Shown here piece after piece: positions 1 through 8,938 of a stretch of DNA of 64,000 bases; position 1 is the first letter of the stretch, and the number at the start of each line of letters is the position of its first letter. The position numbers and the translations under genes were made by a program. The stretch covers positions 186,001 to 250,000 of the forward strand of contig JANQEW010000008.1 in NCBI GenBank assembly GCA_028278135.1. The letters are read 5' to 3'. The notes under the pieces were generated by a model that was given only the letters and a program-made list of their open reading frames with translations, was not told the origin of the DNA and ran no database searches. Source of the stretch: Rhodospirillales bacterium. GTDB taxonomy: Bacteria; Pseudomonadota; Alphaproteobacteria; Rhodospirillales; Rhodospirillaceae.

Positions 1-597
1 CCGCCAGGGAGCCTGGTGATGTTGTGGCAGCGTGAGGATCGCTACCGCACATCGTATCTTCAGGCCTATCCTGGCTATTACCAGTCCGGAGACGCTGGTT
101 ACATCGATGAGGACGGCTATATCTACGTCATGGCTCGAACAGATGACATTATTAATGTTGCCGGCCATCGCTTATCCACCGGTGCTATGGAGGAGGTCCT
201 CTTGGCCCATCCTGATGTCGCTGAATGTGCGGTGGTCGGTGTCGCAGATTCCCTGAAAGGGCAGATTCCTATTGGCTTGATCTGTCTGAAAGCAGGCGTA
301 GCCAGGTCTGAGACTCAGATCATCCCCGAACTGGTCTCCATGGTGCGTGAGAGAGTCGGTGCCGTTGCTGCCTTCAAGACGCTTGCCAGGGTGCAGCGCC
401 TGCCCAAGACACGTTCTGGCAAAATCCTGCGTGGCACAATCCAGAAGATTGCCGATGACAAACCCTATAAAGTGCCGGCTACGATAGACGATCCAGAGAT
501 TCTGAATGAAATAAAAGCAAGCCTGTACGCACTAGGATACGCTAGGAAGGACAATAAGGACAACAATGCGGGAGCCAGCGACAGCGACTCATGGTGA
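1..597 (+). CDS. prpE: Acyl-CoA ligase, PrpE (propionate-CoA ligase) type, C-terminal part
   Basis: C-terminal part of an ANL-superfamily acyl-CoA synthetase; the start lies before the window. Visible are the A8 hinge region (GDAGYIDEDGY, then RTDDIINVAGHRLSTGAMEE) and the catalytic lysine motif PKTRSGKILR, which closes the adenylate-forming half of the reaction. The VAGHRLSTGAMEE wording is closer to PrpE/ACSS3 propionate-CoA ligases than to acetyl-CoA synthetase, but the acyl pocket is not in view, so the substrate is inferred. The protein ends in a short acidic Asp/Ser/Asn tail beyond the usual family end. The next gene begins about 195 bp downstream on the same strand. Confidence 0.8.
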   Translation, partial: PPGSLVMLWQREDRYRTSYLQAYPGYYQSGDAGYIDEDGYIYVMARTDDIINVAGHRLSTGAMEEVLLAHPDVAECAVVGVADSLKGQIPIGLICLKAGVARSETQIIPELVSMVRERVGAVAAFKTLARVQRLPKTRSGKILRGTIQKIADDKPYKVPATIDDPEILNEIKASLYALGYARKDNKDNNAGASDSDSW

Positions 598-792
598 AGT
601 GAAGAGAGTGTTGCCTGCCCGTTGGGGGGGGCATTCTGGCTGACGGTCGATGACGCTACCCATCATGAAGGGCGAGGTGTGCGCCTTGAAAAATCAATCA
701 TTAGTAATAATTTCGCTCTGCTCACAGGCGGCCTCCGTACAGAGCCGCGCGGAGCATCCGTGGGGCAGGCCGCGCGCGCAAGGAGGCGCAAG

Positions 793-1389
793 ATGGGTTC
801 ACGCGCATGCTTGGGCCATGACTCCATGACGGGCAGACGAAGAGAAAAGTTCTCTGCTCGCGCTGGGTTGATTCGCGAGCCACGACAGCAAAATCGTCAA
901 TTGTTTCACATAAGGATTGACCGTCATGGTGACTGGCACTACCGTGAATCCAAAATCCATCGCCAAGAAATTGTATGTTTGTTCGCCTCGTTGCTGACCC
1001 GGCAGGCAGATGGCTCCTACTGCCTCATCACGCCTGAGGAGGCATGCGCGATAGACGTCGAAGATGTGCCATTCATCGCTGTCGAGATGTTCTTGGCAGG
1101 TCAGGGCAGGAAGCAGTGTATCAGTCTGCGGACCAATGTGGATGAAATCGTCACGGTGGATCGCCTGCACCCATTGCGTATGACCCACAATCATTCTTTG
1201 GGAGAATCGGCTGTTCCCTACGTGACTGTTCGCGAGGGGTTGGAAGCCCGCCTCTCTCGGGCCGTGTTCTATGAACTGGTAGCGGTGGGGGTAGAGGAGA
1301 AGTGTGCTGCGGGCTCCCTGTTCGGAATCTGGAGCAGTGAAACTTTCTTTCCCTTAGGCAGAGGCGTGGATGAACCAACAACAGACTGA
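793..1389 (+). CDS. DUF1285 family protein
   Basis: Small conserved alphaproteobacterial protein of unknown biochemical role. The core matches the DUF1285 pattern: LFHIRIDRHGDWHY, then IHRQEIVCLFASLL, then YCLITPEEACAIDVEDVPF, a RTNVDE strand and a late VREGLEARLSRAVFYEL helix. The frame is open from an ATG at 622, but the ATG at 793 sits behind a strong AGGAGG (781-786) and just before the conserved core, so I start there (198 aa). It overlaps the following NUDIX gene by 20 bp. The order DUF1285, CoA pyrophosphatase, CCA transferase is a recurrent alphaproteobacterial cluster, which supports the call. Confidence 0.8.
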   Translation: MGSRACLGHDSMTGRRREKFSARAGLIREPRQQNRQLFHIRIDRHGDWHYRESKIHRQEIVCLFASLLTRQADGSYCLITPEEACAIDVEDVPFIAVEMFLAGQGRKQCISLRTNVDEIVTVDRLHPLRMTHNHSLGESAVPYVTVREGLEARLSRAVFYELVAVGVEEKCAAGSLFGIWSSETFFPLGRGVDEPTTD

Positions 1390-1975
1390 TCTGCTCTCAC
1401 GGTTGGTCGTAGCGACTCGGCGGCCTCCCATGTATCATCAGTCTGGGACAGGTATTCTATCAGCTGTCCTCGTCCCTCTAGTGGCGCATGCCGAACATCT
1501 GTCAATTCTCTTGACCCGGCGTACAGAGCATCTGGCGAGTCATAGAGGTCAGGTGTGCTTTCCAGGCGGGCGGGCAGAGAATGCGGACCATGGACCAGTC
1601 GATACTGCATTGCGTGAGGCGTGGGAGGAAGTGGGCATTGTCGCCGAGTCTGTGACCGTGATAGGTTGTCTGGAAGATTATGAAACGCTGACTGGGTTTG
1701 TCGTAACGCCAGTTGTTGGGTTGATCCGCCCACCTCTTATTTTGAGAAAGGCGTTAGAGGAAGTCGCCGATGTCTTTGAAATGCCACTGGCCTTTCTTCT
1801 CAACCCCTCTCACCACAGGCGTCTCACACCAGCGCATTCGCAGTATGTGCGAACCACCTATGCCCTGCCCTACAAAGGCCATTATATATGGGGAGCGACG
1901 GCTGCCATTCTCATGAATCTCTATCAGATTGTCGCTGCAGAGTCTGGTTTCTGCATGCTGAGGTTTTCTTGCTAG
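1370..1975 (+). CDS. NUDIX hydrolase, CoA pyrophosphatase type
   Basis: Predicted cytosolic Nudix enzyme that splits coenzyme A or acyl-CoA into phosphopantetheine and 3',5'-ADP, probably clearing oxidised CoA. The CoA-specific signature before the Nudix box is present (LLTRRTEHLASHRGQVCFPGG), followed by the Nudix box with ALREAWEEVGI carrying the metal-binding glutamates. Length (201 aa) is normal for the family. Its start overlaps the end of the DUF1285 gene, so translation is probably coupled. The C-terminal residues (GFCMLRFSC) look unlike the usual family end and may reflect local drift. Confidence 0.88.
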   Translation: MNQQQTDLLSRLVVATRRPPMYHQSGTGILSAVLVPLVAHAEHLSILLTRRTEHLASHRGQVCFPGGRAENADHGPVDTALREAWEEVGIVAESVTVIGCLEDYETLTGFVVTPVVGLIRPPLILRKALEEVADVFEMPLAFLLNPSHHRRLTPAHSQYVRTTYALPYKGHYIWGATAAILMNLYQIVAAESGFCMLRFSC

Positions 1976-2115
1976 TCTCTCGAGGTGCTAGGTGTTCCCC
2001 CTCTCGATTCTGCGGCGTGAGGACACTCTGCGCCATGAGAGCGCTCTAACCCATTTACCTTATCCTGTCTGCGACCATAGTATCCATCCAGTGGACCAAG
2101 AACACCGCACGAAGG

Positions 2116-3465
2116 ATGAGACGAGAAATGATGAGAGCGGCAGCATTCTCTCCTATCATGCGCTTTTTACTAATGTCTCAACCGGCAACACAACGAGTTA
2201 TCACTGCTTTGACAGCAGAGGGCGCATCTGTACGATTTGTCGGGGGGTGTGTGCGGGACATTCTGCTGCAGCGGCCGTTTCGGGATATCGATCTTGCCAC
2301 ACCTGATAGACCAGAACGCGTGCAGTGGTTGCTGGAAAGGGCAGGTGTCCGCACGGTGCCTATCGGGCATGGGACAGTCACGGCTCTTGTAGAGGGGGGA
2401 GAAACATTTGAGATTACTTCCTTGCGCCGTGATATCGTCTGCAATGGCCGCCACGCCGTGATAGCCTACACGGAAGACTGGACAGAGGATGCAGCGCGCC
2501 GTGACTTTACCATGAACGCTCTATCTGCAGATGCAGATGGCGCCATTTATGATCCTTACAGCGGGCTTTCAGATCTTTACCGTGGTCATGTCCGTTTTGT
2601 TGGCTCACCAATGGCCCGTATTGAGGAGGATGTCCTGCGACTTTTACGTTATTTTCGTTTTCATGCTTTGTATGGGCGCTCCGCTCCAAACGACGCCGCT
2701 CTGGCGGCATGCCGTGAGCTTGCCCCACGGCTAGCTTCTCTGTCCGGTGAGCGGGTTCGAGATGAGTTGTGGAAAATTCTTCTGGCTCCGGATCCAGCCA
2801 GCATATTGCTACTGATGAGAAAGCTTGGTATCTTGCAATACGTGCTCCATGAAGCCAGTCATTTCGAACGTCTGCGTGTGCTTGTCTGGCTTGAGGAGCA
2901 GCGCGGATTCCCTATTGAAGGAATTGTGTCAGATCCGCTCCGTCGTCTTGCTGCCGTTTTGACGGTCGGAGAAAGAACAGCTGAAGCCGTGGCCACGCGC
3001 CTGCGTTTACCGCTCGCTGAGAGTCGCCGCCTACGCAGCCTGCTAGTGCTAGAAGATGTCCCGACGGCACTCACCCCTGCTGCTGCGCCTGGGATGACGG
3101 AAGGGGCTCTACGCCGGGCTCTACAAACCCTGGGAGCGGTGCGGTTCAGGGACTTGACGATGATGCAGTGGGCGGCACGGCAAGCTGCAATGGGCGACAC
3201 GGCTATAGATGACAAGACTGACAATAGGTTGTTGCTGCAAAGACTGAGAACGACCACCCAGTGGAAAAACATCCCGTTCCCCGTGAGAGGGAAGGACGTG
3301 TTAGCACTCGGATTGGAACCAGGGCCAAAGGTTGGCATGTTGCTGCGTGCCTTGCGCCAGTGGTGGGAGGAGACGGATTATCAGGCTAACAGGAAAGTTC
3401 TACTGGCCCGGTTGGCGGAACTTGTCAGAAAGACGGCACGAGGGAGTGGAAAGGAAGGTGCATGA
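2116..3465 (+). CDS. cca: CCA tRNA nucleotidyltransferase / poly(A) polymerase family
   Basis: Adds or repairs the 3' CCA end of tRNAs. The class II nucleotidyltransferase head is clear: VGGCVRDILL, the metal-binding DIDLATP, the IGHGTVTAL strand, and RRDFTMNALS with YDPYSGLSDL, followed by the helical PolyA_pol RNA-binding region (LRLLRYFRFHALYG). At 449 aa it is slightly long for the family. Three start ATGs lie close together (2116, 2128, 2131); GAAGGA just upstream favours the first. All three tRNAs in this window already encode CCA, so the enzyme would mainly repair. It overlaps the next gene by 4 bp (ATGA). Confidence 0.92.
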   Translation: MRREMMRAAAFSPIMRFLLMSQPATQRVITALTAEGASVRFVGGCVRDILLQRPFRDIDLATPDRPERVQWLLERAGVRTVPIGHGTVTALVEGGETFEITSLRRDIVCNGRHAVIAYTEDWTEDAARRDFTMNALSADADGAIYDPYSGLSDLYRGHVRFVGSPMARIEEDVLRLLRYFRFHALYGRSAPNDAALAACRELAPRLASLSGERVRDELWKILLAPDPASILLLMRKLGILQYVLHEASHFERLRVLVWLEEQRGFPIEGIVSDPLRRLAAVLTVGERTAEAVATRLRLPLAESRRLRSLLVLEDVPTALTPAAAPGMTEGALRRALQTLGAVRFRDLTMMQWAARQAAMGDTAIDDKTDNRLLLQRLRTTTQWKNIPFPVRGKDVLALGLEPGPKVGMLLRALRQWWEETDYQANRKVLLARLAELVRKTARGSGKEGA

Positions 3466-3884
3466 TGAAACAGGCACAGGAGACTCTGACCGTCATGACA
3501 ACAGGTGAAGGATTTTTTGATATGACTCGTGACGTCACCGCCTGGGTGAAACGGCAGGAGATCTGTACGGGCTTGCTAACATTGTTCAGCCAGCACACTT
3601 CGGCGAGTCTCATCATTCAGGAAAATGCAGATCCAGATGTCACCAATGATCTCAGCACCTTCCTTAGACGTCTCGTCCCAGAAACGCGGCAGCTCTACCG
3701 TCATACTATTGAAGGGCCAGACGATATGCCGTCTCATATCAGAACAATGCTGACAGGGCTCTGCCTCTCCATTCCCGTCCGAGAGAGTCACCCTGTTCTG
3801 GGGACGTGGCAGGGAATTTACCTCGCTGAACATCGCCAATCCCCACACACACGCCGTGTGGTCATGCACCTGTTGGGTCTGTGA
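3462..3884 (+). CDS. YjbQ/UPF0047 family protein
   Basis: Compact 140-aa protein of the YjbQ (UPF0047) family, sometimes annotated as a secondary thiamine-phosphate synthase; the physiological role is not settled. The family core is complete: LFSQHTSASLIIQENADPDV, EGPDDMPSHIRTML, and LGTWQGIYLAEHR followed by RRVVMHLLG. The conserved His, Glu and Asp residues of these motifs are present. It starts inside the stop of the CCA-transferase gene (4-bp overlap), so the two are translationally coupled. No signal peptide or membrane segment is seen. Confidence 0.88.
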   Translation: MMKQAQETLTVMTTGEGFFDMTRDVTAWVKRQEICTGLLTLFSQHTSASLIIQENADPDVTNDLSTFLRRLVPETRQLYRHTIEGPDDMPSHIRTMLTGLCLSIPVRESHPVLGTWQGIYLAEHRQSPHTRRVVMHLLGL

Positions 3885-4591
3885 GGTCTGTGACTGTGAA
3901 CGTGAACGCGCAGAACTCATATGGAGAATCTCGGACGACATTTATAATAACTCGTATAATAACTCGGAATACGTTTATAATAAAATATGCTCAGTCGTGC
4001 CGTCACTCATTCACTCATTCAGCAAGGTATGAGTAGCACTGTGCTCACGCACAGTCTCGCACGAGGCAGCGGCTCATCCAGAAAAAGCATGACCTCTCCT
4101 CAGTCCAGTGAGTGAAGGCTCTGTCAAACCTTCTGGACCTGAAGGGGCGTTGCGCTCGTCACGAGGAATCCCGTCCTCCCGTGTGAGGTGATGGCACTGC
4201 CCTGTTGCTGCCTGAGAGAAAGGCTTTAAATTCACGCCAACGCCGCAGTGAAACGTAGTGATATTTGAAATATAATAGAGTGTTCTTTAATTATATATCA
4301 TATAATCATTTAATTATATATAATAATGTTGTGCGAGATTGTGTACGGCGTTGGCGAGGGACCCTGTGTCGTTAAACATGGCAATGGTCTGTGTTCCCCG
4401 CTGCAGTCTTTCCTGTTGCAAAGACTGCATTCTGCGGTCATTCTGAGTGTCACAGACTATGTGACCCATGCTTCCCCCCACCTGCGCAGGCGGCGGGGAT
4501 GCAGCTCAAGGGAATGTCTGCAGGATCGCCACGAGAGATGGTGATCTACGGCAGCTGCCCTTGTCAGGGCCTTGTCAGCAAGGGGGCAACC
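3885..4591 (+). other. Gene-free stretch before the CBS gene
   Basis: About 700 bp in which I see no convincing gene. It holds a perfect 12-bp tandem duplication at 3943-3966, an 8-bp duplication (TCACTCAT) near 4003-4020, and a very AT-rich low-complexity block at about 4256-4328. An open frame continues upstream of the CBS gene from 4391, but its residues before 4592 resemble no known domain. The middle (4040-4250) is mixed-composition DNA with no RNA family I can recognise. Confidence 0.6.
3943..3966. repeat. 12-bp perfect tandem duplication
   Basis: Two adjacent copies of TATAATAACTCG in the intergenic DNA after the YjbQ gene. It is one of many exact two-copy duplications in this window. 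Confidence 0.95.
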
Positions 4592-5029
4592 GTGAGCGTT
4601 GAGAGAATCCTCGCTAAGAAAGGGCGTAACGTTATTACCATTCTGCCAGAACACATGGTAAGCGATGCGGCCCGATTGTTGACTGAGCACAAGATCGGCG
4701 TGATGGTCGCCTGTGACCCAAAGGGAAAACTGGAAGGGGTCTTATCCGAACGTGATCTCGTCAAGGGAATGGCTAAATACGGGGCCGCTGCCTTGACGAT
4801 GCCGGTGCGGAATCTCATGACTACCACAGTCATCACGTGCAAGCCAACTGATGACGTCAAGGATTTGATGCAAATCATGACTCAGCGCCGTATTCGCCAT
4901 CTCCCTGTCTTAGAGGATGGACGGCTTGTTGGTATCGTTAGTATTGGTGATGTGGTGCACATTAGGTTGCAAGAAACCCAGATAGAAATGGGAGTTTTAC
5001 GTGATTATGCAATTACTCGCACTCCCTAA
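4592..5029 (+). CDS. CBS-domain protein (tandem CBS pair)
   Basis: Stand-alone CBS-pair protein of about 145 aa; such proteins bind adenosyl ligands such as AMP or ATP and often act as energy sensors, but the partner is unknown here. The first CBS unit runs through TLxEHKIGVM-type sequence to GVLSERDLVKGMAKYG, and the second through IMTQRRIRHLPVLEDGRLVGIVSIGDVV. I start at the GTG at 4592, which follows AGGGGG (4581-4586) and begins directly at the conserved VSVERILAKKG segment. In-frame ATGs further upstream add sequence with no homology. No membrane segment is visible. Confidence 0.82.
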   Translation: MSVERILAKKGRNVITILPEHMVSDAARLLTEHKIGVMVACDPKGKLEGVLSERDLVKGMAKYGAAALTMPVRNLMTTTVITCKPTDDVKDLMQIMTQRRIRHLPVLEDGRLVGIVSIGDVVHIRLQETQIEMGVLRDYAITRTP

Positions 5030-5294
5030 GATTGAGAATTGTCGGGCGTGGTGAATCTTCATCAATGTCGAATTCATAACCCTGCCTTGATCCAAAGGGC
5101 TTTGCATCGCAGCAGATGCTGCTTCAGGACCAGGCATGCACTCCATGGCTGCTGCGGCTGCTTAGTTCTCATAGTTCTCAGACTGCCCGCTCTGCTCCAG
5201 CAGCGTCCACGGGCCTTCGTTCTGTGGTAGGTGTATGAACAGGAACGCGTTTTTAAAAAGCGGCAAGATAACAAGCCCGGAGTACTAGCCTGTT

Positions 5295-6290
5295 ATGAAA
5301 AAATCCGACCTCATGTCTGTCCCTGACATGCCTGACGTGCGTGCGGAAATTGATCGGTTGCGATGGCAGAAGAATGCCGTTGTTTTGGCCCATTATTATC
5401 AAAACGGTATTCTCCAGGATATGGCTGATTTCGTCGGTGATTCTCTTGATTTGTCGCGCCGGGCCGCAGAAACAAGGGCAGACGTCATCGTTTTCTGTGG
5501 CGTCCGTTTCATGGGTGAAGTGGCGAAGGTTCTGAATCCGGACCGCTTGGTTCTGCTGCCGGACATTACTGCAGGTTGTTCTCTCGAAGAATCATGCAAG
5601 CCTGAACAATTCAAGAAATTTCGGGAGAAACATCCGAATCATATAGCGGTCAGCTATATAAACTGTTCAGCTGAGGTGAAAGCCCTTTCTGATATTATCG
5701 TGACGTCGTCTAATGCTGAGGCCATTGTCAATCAGATTCCAGTTGATCAGCCAATTCTTTTTGCACCTGACTACCATCTCGGTCACTTTATCAAACGGCG
5801 CACTGGCCGCGAGAATATGGTCCTATGGCCAGGCGCTTGTGTCATCCACGAGCAGTTTTCTGCGCTAGAAATACGAAAACTGAAGAGTCTTTACCCAGAG
5901 GCCAGGGTTGTGGCTCACCCAGAGTGCCAAGACAGTATTCTCCTCTGTGCAGATTATGTTGGGTCTACCCACGGCATGCTGCAGTACGTGGCGGAATCTA
6001 CGGAGAGGACGTTCATCATTGCCACGGAGCCCCATATCCTTCACCAAATGGTAAAGGTTGCGCCACATAAGCGTTTTCTCCCAGCCCCTGGCTCAGATGG
6101 CAGTTGCAACTGTGCAATCTGTCCGCATATGGCCAGGAACACCCTGACTAAGGTGTATTTATGTCTCGCAAATGAGAGTCCACGTATAGAGATTGCAGAA
6201 GACATGCGCCTACGCGCCCTCCAGCCCCTACAACGTATGCTAGATATGTCATTAGGTATTAGCACAAAAACAGGTTATGCCGCAGAATGA
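5295..6290 (+). CDS. nadA: Quinolinate synthase
   Basis: Makes quinolinate from iminoaspartate and dihydroxyacetone phosphate in NAD biosynthesis, using a [4Fe-4S] cluster. Typical NadA motifs are present: VLAHYYQNGILQDMADFVGDS, VFCGVRFMGEVAK, PDITAGCSLEESC, WPGACVIHEQF, VVAHPEC and GSDGSCNCAICPHM, which supply the cluster cysteines. The 331-aa length is normal. It is the first gene of a nadA-nadC-nadB operon and overlaps nadC by 14 bp. The upstream 265 bp holds no recognisable regulator site. An internal ATG at 5313 is an alternative start. Confidence 0.96.
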   Translation: MKKSDLMSVPDMPDVRAEIDRLRWQKNAVVLAHYYQNGILQDMADFVGDSLDLSRRAAETRADVIVFCGVRFMGEVAKVLNPDRLVLLPDITAGCSLEESCKPEQFKKFREKHPNHIAVSYINCSAEVKALSDIIVTSSNAEAIVNQIPVDQPILFAPDYHLGHFIKRRTGRENMVLWPGACVIHEQFSALEIRKLKSLYPEARVVAHPECQDSILLCADYVGSTHGMLQYVAESTERTFIIATEPHILHQMVKVAPHKRFLPAPGSDGSCNCAICPHMARNTLTKVYLCLANESPRIEIAEDMRLRALQPLQRMLDMSLGISTKTGYAAE

Positions 6291-7164
6291 CTCCGTTGAG
6301 CCTCTGTCTGTGCTGACAGCCGCCGAATCAGCGGCGGCGCGGCAGGTCATTGCGGTGGCCTTAGCAGAAGACGTTGGAACGGGTGACATCACGTCGCAAG
6401 CTGTGATTCCCATCGGTCTGCACTTTCACGGTAGACTCATGGCCCGTCATAGCATGGTAGTGGCTGGGCTACCGATCGCGGCCTATGTGTTTCAAACAGT
6501 CGCGCCAGAGGCTCTTTTTACAGCCAAGGTCATGGAAGGCAAGAGTGTCCCCGCTGGTACAATACTGGCTGAAATCAACGGCCCTGCGCAAAAGCTTTTG
6601 GCAGCCGAGCGGACGGCCCTGAACATCCTCCAACATCTGTCCGGTGTTGCCACGGAGACAAGGGCTTATGTGGAGCGTCTCAGAGGCACGGGCGTCGCTC
6701 TGCTTGACACACGAAAGACTCTCCCTGGTCTGCGACTCTTGGCAAAATATGCCACCCGTATTGGGGGGGCAAGAAACCATAGGTTTGGATTGTACGATGG
6801 CGTAATTATCAAAGATAATCATATTGCTATATGCGGGGGTATTACAAGAGCTATACAATTAGCTAGATTTAATTTTATGAATAGAATAATAGAGGTAGAA
6901 TGTGATTCTCTTGAGCAAGTCAGTGAAGCGATAACTGCTAAAGTTGATGTTATTTTACTAGATAATATGGATATACGTACATTACGTCTAGCTGTTCTTC
7001 TCGTTGCCGGTCGGGCCAAAACAGAAGCTTCTGGTAGCATAACTTTAAATTCTATTCGATCTATTGCAGAAACAGGCGTTGATTGCATTTCTGTTGGGAG
7101 AATCACACATTCAGCGGCCGCTGTTGATATTGGTTTGGACTGGCACGCTGTTGTCTCTGCCTAA
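6277..7164 (+). CDS. nadC: Nicotinate-nucleotide pyrophosphorylase (carboxylating)
   Basis: Converts quinolinate and PRPP to nicotinate mononucleotide. The diagnostic stretch DTRKTLPGLRLLAKYA, then GGARNHRFGL and IIKDNH, is present, with the later EVECDSLEQ and DVILLDNM strands of the active site. In most homologues the glycine run reads GGG; here it is GGA. Length 295 aa is standard. The 3' third (about 6830-7090) is strikingly AT-rich and uses AT-ending codons although the encoded protein stays conserved. It lies between nadA (overlap) and nadB (40-bp gap), one transcription unit. Confidence 0.96.
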   Translation: MPQNDSVEPLSVLTAAESAAARQVIAVALAEDVGTGDITSQAVIPIGLHFHGRLMARHSMVVAGLPIAAYVFQTVAPEALFTAKVMEGKSVPAGTILAEINGPAQKLLAAERTALNILQHLSGVATETRAYVERLRGTGVALLDTRKTLPGLRLLAKYATRIGGARNHRFGLYDGVIIKDNHIAICGGITRAIQLARFNFMNRIIEVECDSLEQVSEAITAKVDVILLDNMDIRTLRLAVLLVAGRAKTEASGSITLNSIRSIAETGVDCISVGRITHSAAAVDIGLDWHAVVSA

Positions 7165-7204
7165 AGAGGGCCCCGTTCGTTATGGCTGTACAGAGTGAAG
7201 GGAG

Positions 7205-8842
7205 TTGAGCATTTTCTCCTCAGCATTTTATCATGACGTGCTGATCGTAGGAAGCGGGGCTGCCGGGTTGACAATGGCGCTGCATTTGGTGCCGCGGGTA
7301 AGAGTGGCCATTGTGTCCAAAAACGCCCTCGCCGATGGCAGTACATTCTATGCCCAGGGAGGCATTGCTGCGGTCCTGGACGATGCTGACAGCGTTGAGG
7401 GGCACGTGGCAGACACGATTTCTGCCGGTGCCGGCTTGTGCAACACGAGCGTAGTCCGTTTTGTTGCTGAACATGCGCCGGTCGCTATCCGCATGCTCGT
7501 TGATTACGGGGTCTCTTTTACCACTGCTCTTACCTCTAAAGGTGAGACCATCTTGCATCTCACCCGCGAAGGAGGACACAGTCACCGCCGTATTGTTCAC
7601 GTCGCTGATGCGACCGGTGTCGCCGTGCAGACCACTCTGATAGAGAGAATCAGAATGGCTAAGAATGTCGTGCTCTTAGAGCACCACATTATCATTGATC
7701 TCCTGCGCGAGTCCTTGAGCATGGGGAGGCTCGGTCGCTGTGTCGGCGTCTACGCTCTGGACCGTCGGAGCGGCCAGGTGAGGCTGGTACGAGCACGAGT
7801 AGTGGTGTTGGCGACTGGCGGTGCGAGCAAGGTCTATTTGTATACCTCGAATCCAGACAGCAGTACAGGAGACGGGATTGCTATGGCCTGGCGGGCCGGC
7901 TGCAGGGTAGCGAATCTGGAGTTTTGCCAATTTCATCCTACATGTCTCTATCATCCGCAAGCAAAATCATTCCTGATTACCGAGGCGGTGCGTGGCGAAG
8001 GCGGTTCCTTACGGCTCCCGAACGGTCAGGTCTTCATGGACTCCTACCACCCTCGAGCAGAGCTGGCTCCCCGCGACATCGTTGCCCGGGCGATTGATAA
8101 TGAAATGAAAAAATCAGGCCTAGATTGTGTCTATCTCGACATCAGTCATAAGCCAGCCGATTTTGTCGTTAGTCATTTTCCCACCGTCCATGCCAAGTGT
8201 CTGGAATTCGGCCTAGACATGACACAGCAGCAGATTCCCGTCGTTCCAGCGGCACACTATACTTGTGGTGGAATCATCACAAACATCGCTGGCAGGACAG
8301 ACGTCCCCAATTTGTACGCCATCGGCGAGTGCGCTTTCACGGGGTTACACGGCGCTAACCGGATGGCCTCTAACTCTCTCCTCGAATGCTTTGTATTCGG
8401 TGCAGCCGCTGCCGCTGATGTTCTGTCTCAGCTGCCCGATATACAGGCGCCACCCACATTGCCATCTTGGGATGAAAGCTGTGTCACAGATTCCGATGAG
8501 GAAGTCGTCGTCTCCCACAACTGGGATGAACTAAGACGCTTTATGTGGGATTACGTCGGTATTGTCCGTTCCACGAAACGCTTGGAACGCGCTCAGCGTC
8601 GTTGCGAATTGTTGTCAGCAGAAATCAGTGAATACTACCGTAGCTTTCGCGTCACCGACGACCTCATAGAACTGCGCAACCTGACTCTAGTCGCGAAACT
8701 CATCATTCAGTCTGCATTGAGACGGAAGGAAAGCCGCGGCTTACATTATACCATTGACTTTCCAGGGCTCGATACCATTGCCTCTCCACAGAACACCGTC
8801 TTAGTGCCTGATAACTTTTCGTCTGCACGGCCGGTGATATGA
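7205..8842 (+). CDS. nadB: L-aspartate oxidase
   Basis: FAD enzyme oxidising L-aspartate to iminoaspartate, the NadA substrate. The N-terminal dinucleotide fold is clear (LIVGSGAAGLTMAL), followed by YAQGGIAAVL, the substrate-site segment EGGHSHRRIVH, HPTCLY, RGEGGSLRLP, and the C-terminal GLHGANRMASNSLLECFVFG. The start is a TTG at 7205 behind GAAGGGAG; no better ATG exists before the FAD fold. The 545 aa match the family. It ends the nadACB operon and converges on phaR. Confidence 0.95.
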   Translation: MSIFSSAFYHDVLIVGSGAAGLTMALHLVPRVRVAIVSKNALADGSTFYAQGGIAAVLDDADSVEGHVADTISAGAGLCNTSVVRFVAEHAPVAIRMLVDYGVSFTTALTSKGETILHLTREGGHSHRRIVHVADATGVAVQTTLIERIRMAKNVVLLEHHIIIDLLRESLSMGRLGRCVGVYALDRRSGQVRLVRARVVVLATGGASKVYLYTSNPDSSTGDGIAMAWRAGCRVANLEFCQFHPTCLYHPQAKSFLITEAVRGEGGSLRLPNGQVFMDSYHPRAELAPRDIVARAIDNEMKKSGLDCVYLDISHKPADFVVSHFPTVHAKCLEFGLDMTQQQIPVVPAAHYTCGGIITNIAGRTDVPNLYAIGECAFTGLHGANRMASNSLLECFVFGAAAAADVLSQLPDIQAPPTLPSWDESCVTDSDEEVVVSHNWDELRRFMWDYVGIVRSTKRLERAQRRCELLSAEISEYYRSFRVTDDLIELRNLTLVAKLIIQSALRRKESRGLHYTIDFPGLDTIASPQNTVLVPDNFSSARPVI

Positions 8843-8855
8843 CGACGCCGCCAGA

Positions 8856-8885
8856 AACACAGAATTCCAGAACACAGAATTCCAG
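8856..8885. repeat. 15-bp perfect tandem duplication
   Basis: Two adjacent copies of AACACAGAATTCCAG just after the nadB stop codon, in the short convergent gap between nadB and phaR. Confidence 0.96.
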
Positions 8886-8938
8886 GATCATCTCTCACAT
8901 TTCTAATGCAGTCCAGGTTAAGTAGATCGTCACATGAA

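Noticed and set aside
799-1194. Open frame on the minus strand over the DUF1285 gene
   Set aside because: The plus-strand protein matches a known family and has a strong ribosome-binding site; the minus frame has no homology.
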